DNA of 64,000 nt from NCBI GenBank assembly GCA_035536775.1, contig DATLNM010000050.1, positions 21,066-85,065 on the forward strand, read 5' to 3'. The notes beneath the pieces are model-generated. The model ran no database searches. It was not told the origin of the DNA and saw nothing but the letters and a program-made list of their open reading frames with translations. Each line of letters opens with the position of its first letter. Positions within the stretch are counted from its first letter, which is position 1. The position numbers were made by a program, and so were the translations under genes. Below, one piece after another: positions 60,202 to 64,000 of this stretch. The stretch comes from DATLNM01 sp035536775 (lineage in GTDB: Bacteria > Actinomycetota > CADDZG01 > WHSQ01).

Positions 60202-60585
60202 ATGCAGAATCCGATCCGGGCAGCAAGTTCGAGGAAAGGCCACCGTCGCAGCCCACTCAAAACCGTCTTCGGCGTCGTGGGGATCATCATGATCGTCGCC
60301 GCATCGGTTTGGCTCGCGTCTGAGGACGGCGACATCCCATTCATCGCGCTCGTCGCCGCGCTTTCGTGTATCCCGTTCGTGCTGTACATGATGTTGGTCA
60401 AGTCAAAGGTCGGAATCATCTTGACGGGACTCGTCTTGGTTCTCGTGACGGGCGCGCTCTACGTGAGCATGCTGGGAGGCGATTCCTCCACCGGCGCGCT
60501 CGCCTTCGTCGTCTCCCCCATCGTCAACATCGTCATCTTCGGCTTCGGTTGGATCATCGACCTGATAGCCCGCCGCAACGACTGA
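60202..60585 (+). CDS. Small four-helix membrane protein
   Basis: A 127-residue membrane protein, N-terminus basic, with hydrophobic segments at about 21-42, 48-67, 70-90 and 100-120. The ATG has AAAGGACT upstream and is 11 nt past the VWA stop, so it belongs to the MoxR-CoxE operon. No motif recognised. Confidence 0.7.
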   Translation: MQNPIRAASSRKGHRRSPLKTVFGVVGIIMIVAASVWLASEDGDIPFIALVAALSCIPFVLYMMLVKSKVGIILTGLVLVLVTGALYVSMLGGDSSTGALAFVVSPIVNIVIFGFGWIIDLIARRND

Positions 60586-60663
60586 CTTCCAACAGTCCGG
60601 TTTCCCCTAGCCCTGCCGAGGGAAGGCCTTCTTGACACATACTGAATGCGCCGGGAGGGAACC

Positions 60664-61626
60664 TTGGTTGCGATCGGGTACAAGCTGGCTAGTGAGGAGC
60701 ATGACGGGAAGAAGCTGGTGCGGTTGGCTCAGGAGGCCGAGCGCGTCGGGTTCTCGTTCGCTCTGATCTCGGATCACTTCCATCCGTGGATCAACAAGCA
60801 AGGACACAGTCCATTCGTGTGGACGGTGCTCGGCGGGATCGCCGAGGCGACCGACAAGATCGAGGTGGGGACCAGCGTCACCTGCCCCACGATGCGGACG
60901 CATCCTGCGGTGATCGCGCAGGCCGCGGCGACGACCGCACAGATGTTCGACGGGCGCTTCTTCTTCGGCGTTGGGAGCGGCGAGAACCTGAACGAACACA
61001 TCATCGGCGCGCACTGGCCCGAGACCGATGTCCGGCTCGAGATGCTCGAGGAGGCCGTCGAGGTCATCCGAGAGCTATGGAAGGGCAAGCAGACCAGCCA
61101 TTACGGCAAGCACTACACCGTCGAGAACGCGCGCATCTACACGCTCCCGGACACGCCGCCTCCGATCCTGGTCGCTGCCGCTGGACCGAAGGCCGCGACG
61201 CTCGCCGGACGCATCGGGGATGGGTATGTGGGGACCTCACCGGAGAAAAAGGTCATCGAGAAGTTCCGTGCGGCCGGCGGGGGTGGCAAGCCCACCTATG
61301 GCGAGCTGGGTTGCTGTTGGGCGCCGACGTTGGACGAGGCCGAGCACATCGTGCACGAGTGGTGGCCGAACGCGGGCCTCAAGGGTGAGCTGACCCAGGA
61401 GCTCAAGACACCCGCGCACTTCGAGCAAGCGGCGGAGAACGTCAAGGCTGAGGAGCTCAGCTCGAGCATGCCGTGCGGCCCCGACGCGTCGAAGTACCTC
61501 GACGCGATCAAGAGTTACGCAGATGCCGGGTATGACCACGTGGGCCTCCACCAGATCGGTCCCGACCAGGAGGGCTTCTTCAAGTTCTTCGAGAGCGAGC
61601 TATTGCCTGAGCTGTCTAAGGGCTAG
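60664..61626 (+). CDS. LLM-class F420-dependent oxidoreductase
   Basis: A 320-residue luciferase-like TIM-barrel oxidoreductase of the TIGR03557/F420-G6PDH-like group. Landmarks: IGYKLASEEHDG, FALISDHFHPWINKQGHSPFVW, GTSVTCPTMRTHPAVIAQAAAT, FFGVGSGENLNEHI, and PPILVAAAGPKAATLAGRIGDGYV. The TTG start at 60664 has GGGAGGG 4 nt upstream and gives the usual family N-terminus; ATG 60646 is possible. Substrate unknown. Confidence 0.92.
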   Translation: MVAIGYKLASEEHDGKKLVRLAQEAERVGFSFALISDHFHPWINKQGHSPFVWTVLGGIAEATDKIEVGTSVTCPTMRTHPAVIAQAAATTAQMFDGRFFFGVGSGENLNEHIIGAHWPETDVRLEMLEEAVEVIRELWKGKQTSHYGKHYTVENARIYTLPDTPPPILVAAAGPKAATLAGRIGDGYVGTSPEKKVIEKFRAAGGGGKPTYGELGCCWAPTLDEAEHIVHEWWPNAGLKGELTQELKTPAHFEQAAENVKAEELSSSMPCGPDASKYLDAIKSYADAGYDHVGLHQIGPDQEGFFKFFESELLPELSKG

Positions 61627-61648
61627 CCGCGCGCCCCGGCCGCGTTTT

Positions 61649-63469
61649 CTAGTCCGCGTTGAGGGCGCCTGCGATCGTGTGGGGGAGCTCGAGCTCATCG
61701 AGGTCTTCGAGTGAGACCGGCAGCCGCCCGGACCAGTTCCCTCGAACGTCTGACGTCGTACCCGGGATGTTGGGACGGAGCTCTACTTCGAGGGCGTCCT
61801 CGAGCGTGGCAACCTTGAGCAGCGACGGGGTCCGGGCGAGGGCGGCGTAGGCCGCGGCTATCGCATCTTTGGGGGGCGCATCCCTCGTCACTCCCGCCAC
61901 TTTGCTCATTCGCTCGATCAGTCCGTCGGCCGCGTCATCGTCTACGTCGAGACCGAGGGACCTCTGCTCGTCGAGGTCGGCTCCCGACCACGCGCCGGCG
62001 ATCGTCGGCAGGTCGTGGTTGGTCACCGCTGCGAGCCCGAGCTCCGGATAATCCTCGGGCTCGGCATCCTCGAACCACATGAGGCGGTAGCTCAGCATGT
62101 TGCGCGCCCTCATCTCGTCCCGCACCAAGGTCTCGACCGTGCCGAGGTCCTCGCCGATGACGTACGAGTTCGTTCTGTGGCTCTCGAGCGCAACGATGTT
62201 GAGCAGGTCTTCGTGGCGGAACCGGACGTACGCCCCTTGGGTTGGATCGGCGCCTTCGGGGACCCACCACAATCTGAAGAGACCCATGACGTGGTCGATG
62301 CGTAGACCTCCGCCGCGGCTCATCGCGGCGCGGATCGTCCGGATGAAAGGTTCGTAGCGTTGCGCGCGGAGCTTCCATGGGTCGAATGGCGGCAGGCCCC
62401 AGTTCTGCCCCGCGCGATTGAACTCATCGGGAGGTGCTCCGATGCGCGCGTCGAGTGCGAATGCGCCCTGCCACAACCAAGAATCGGCTCCCGCCGCGTC
62501 GACGCCGATGGGGAGGTCGTGGACGATGTCGAGCGCGTGCGACGCTCGCGTCAGCTGCTGACGCAAGATGTCCTCGACCCATGCGCGGAACCCGATCTCA
62601 TTCGTGTGGGCAGCTTTGACCGCGTCTACCCCGCTCGCATTCGGGGACGCCAGCTCTGCGGGCCAGGTGCGCCAGTCGGGACCATGGGTCTCCGCGATGA
62701 CGAAGTAGGTGATTAGGTCGTTCATGACCGCGTCTTCGATCTCAGTAGAGGCACGGGTAGCGGCCGACTCGTCCCACAGCGCGCTCAGGGCGGCGAGCTT
62801 GCGTTCCATGATCGGTGCGCGGTCGATCCGCTCCGGGGGGCCGGCGGTTGCCGGACGCGCCGGAACATCCACACCGAGCTCCGACATCGACAGGTAGAGC
62901 GGATCGAGGAGGCAACGGGTCGACGGTGAGTACGGGCTCGCATCGGCATCTGGCACCGGGGCGCGCTGATTGAGCGGGTTGAGGAGCAGGAAGCCCCCGC
63001 CGTCGCGCGCGGCCCAGCGCGCGAGCTTCTCGAGATCTCCGAAGTCGCCGACGCCCCAACTCGTCTTCGACCACGCCGAATAGAGCTGGACCGCCCATCC
63101 CCATCTCGGCGCGTCCGGAAGGATGCACGTGCCCGGGCTGACGATGAAGGCGCGCTCGGTGCCGTCGGCCTCCCTCAGGCGGTGGTAGCCGTAGGGGGTG
63201 TCCGGTGGCAGTGCGCCGTTGAGCTGCTCCCCCCCGCCGTCCTCGGTGATCAGCTCGACGACGCCCGCGAGATCGACCGGCTCTCCCTTGGTGATGACCG
63301 TGACCGGCGCGTCCGGAGGGCCGGGCGCATCGGCCTCTAGGAGATCCAGGACCGTCTCGACGACTTCGGGCGCGACCTCCACCGGATCACCCTTGTAATC
63401 GTCGTATCGCGCCATCACCCCCCAACTCGTGGGGTCGCGCTCCGTCGAAGCTTTCTTGGAAACCGCCAT
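61649..63469 (-). CDS. malQ: 4-alpha-glucanotransferase MalQ
   Basis: A 606-residue GH77 enzyme that transfers glucan segments between maltodextrins. Landmarks are WGWAVQLYSAWSKTSWGVGDFGDLE, LLLNPLNQRAPVPDADASPYSPSTR, GLRIDHVMGLFRLWWVPEG (nucleophile Asp near residue 390), SYVIGEDLGTVE (acid Glu) and AVTNHDLPTIAGAW. Convergent with the oxidoreductase. Not adjacent to the glycogen cluster, 17 kb away, but acts on the same pool of glucans. Length is normal. Confidence 0.96.
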   Translation of the reverse strand: MAVSKKASTERDPTSWGVMARYDDYKGDPVEVAPEVVETVLDLLEADAPGPPDAPVTVITKGEPVDLAGVVELITEDGGGEQLNGALPPDTPYGYHRLREADGTERAFIVSPGTCILPDAPRWGWAVQLYSAWSKTSWGVGDFGDLEKLARWAARDGGGFLLLNPLNQRAPVPDADASPYSPSTRCLLDPLYLSMSELGVDVPARPATAGPPERIDRAPIMERKLAALSALWDESAATRASTEIEDAVMNDLITYFVIAETHGPDWRTWPAELASPNASGVDAVKAAHTNEIGFRAWVEDILRQQLTRASHALDIVHDLPIGVDAAGADSWLWQGAFALDARIGAPPDEFNRAGQNWGLPPFDPWKLRAQRYEPFIRTIRAAMSRGGGLRIDHVMGLFRLWWVPEGADPTQGAYVRFRHEDLLNIVALESHRTNSYVIGEDLGTVETLVRDEMRARNMLSYRLMWFEDAEPEDYPELGLAAVTNHDLPTIAGAWSGADLDEQRSLGLDVDDDAADGLIERMSKVAGVTRDAPPKDAIAAAYAALARTPSLLKVATLEDALEVELRPNIPGTTSDVRGNWSGRLPVSLEDLDELELPHTIAGALNAD

Positions 63470-63524
63470 GGTCGTGGCGGATACTGCCCCAAGCTGAGCA
63501 CAGCCAACCGAAGGGCGACTTCAA

Positions 63525-64000
63525 GTGAAGCAGGTGACGACCACTGATCCCGGTGGGACGAGCTGGACGATCCGGCGCAGGTGGCTGCCGTGGACGGTCA
63601 GATGGCGGGGGCGCGGCAACGCATTCCACGCCTTGGACGGGGCAGACCTGGCGGGGTCTTTCGACGACCTTCTGGGGATGCCGTTGCTGCTATTGCTAGT
63701 GGGTGCCCTCCTGGTGATCTTCCTGGTGCTGCCGATCGTCCTGCTCATCGTGGAACTTGTAGTGACGGTCCTGGTGGTCGCGGTCGCCGTCGTCGTCAGG
63801 ATCCTCTTTGGACGGCCGTGGCTCGTGGACGCGTTCGAAGGAGACGGCAACAAGCCCCGCTATGTCTGGGGCGTGCCGGGTTGGTCGGCAAGTGGGCGCG
63901 CGGTCGACGACGTCGCCGGGCAGATCAGTTCAGGGACCTCGTTCCCGATAGTCCGAGGCGGAAAGCTCGTCGAAGGAACTCTTTCATCCGGGCCTAGCAA
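63525..64000 (+). CDS. Membrane protein, N-terminal part (cut by window end)
   Basis: An open frame from GTG 63525 to the end of the window. It reads a basic Trp-rich start (SWTIRRRWLPWTVRWR), a polar stretch, and a long hydrophobic segment of about 45 residues (GMPLLLLLVGALLVIFLVLP and onward), likely one long or two short membrane helices, then RILFGRPWLVDAFEG and a soluble part. No stop is reached. Divergent from malQ. I recognise no family, and the start could also be GTG 63534. Confidence 0.6.
   Translation, partial: MKQVTTTDPGGTSWTIRRRWLPWTVRWRGRGNAFHALDGADLAGSFDDLLGMPLLLLLVGALLVIFLVLPIVLLIVELVVTVLVVAVAVVVRILFGRPWLVDAFEGDGNKPRYVWGVPGWSASGRAVDDVAGQISSGTSFPIVRGGKLVEGTLSSGPS

Noticed and set aside
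60631..60640. TTGACA as a -35 box before the F420-type oxidoreductase
   Set aside because: The expected -10 position is GGGAGG, which is the ribosome-binding site; no -10 element is present.
63581..63997. 138-codon plus-strand frame at the right end
   Set aside because: It is a shadow of the open frame from 63525, which has a Trp-rich basic start and a long hydrophobic segment.

Overview
The window is GC-rich, gene-dense bacterial chromosome with many overlapping start/stop codons and frequent GTG/TTG starts. A SepH-type septation protein, a complete GlgE/TreS/maltokinase alpha-glucan route, an F420-type LLM oxidoreductase, an Mca/MshB-like PIG-L hydrolase, a LigC-like DNA ligase with a stand-alone LigD-type polymerase domain, and an ECF cobalamin-type transporter locus all point to Actinomycetota. 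I cannot place the lineage further from sequence alone. About 60 protein genes, one structural RNA (rnpB) and one cobalamin riboswitch are supported. No tRNA, rRNA, IS element, prophage or CRISPR array was seen, and no stretch longer than 300 bases lacks a feature.

Layout: 3-3713 holds a SRPBCC protein, a metallophosphoesterase, an isoaspartyl peptidase/asparaginase, a zinc-ribbon membrane protein and panB. 3762-7901 is a five-gene minus-strand operon of secreted proteins in the mirror order A-B-C-B-A, ending at an intrinsic terminator; the proteins share Lys/Cys-rich and Pro/Ser/Thr-rich segments and have no function I recognise. 8061-19674 carries an acyl-CoA ligase, an M48 protease, sepH, small Cys-cluster proteins, an NYN nuclease-like protein, a CoA-transferase, a GAF-PP2C phosphatase, trpD, an M20 peptidase and RidA. 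rnpB follows on the plus strand (19706-20064).

20048-25406 is a cobalamin-riboswitch operon: a secreted alpha/alpha-toroid (transcobalamin-like) protein, a surface-anchored SCO2322-like protein, EcfT, a double ATPase and an EcfS. The riboswitch gives this otherwise poorly defined transporter type a likely substrate, a cobamide.

27148-44916 is an 18-kb alpha-glucan/trehalose cluster: glgX-treY-treZ, glgP on the opposite strand, then glgE-treS-mak-glgB-GH57; malQ lies at 61649-63469. Together they can make trehalose from glucan (TreY/TreZ), convert trehalose to maltose (TreS), activate it to maltose-1-phosphate (Mak), polymerise it (GlgE), branch it (GlgB) and degrade it (GlgX, GlgP, MalQ). 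Unusual DNA here includes three consecutive hairpins between treS and mak and a 31-bp tandem repeat after treZ.

45204-55863 is a surface-protein region: four LVIVD-repeat paralogues and a 912-residue Asp-box/VWA membrane protein, interrupted by ligC, a LigD-like polymerase and two universal stress proteins. The right end has msrB, an orphan ModB-like permease, a PIG-L hydrolase, a MoxR/CoxE pair, a small membrane protein, an F420-type oxidoreductase, malQ and a membrane-protein gene cut by the window end.
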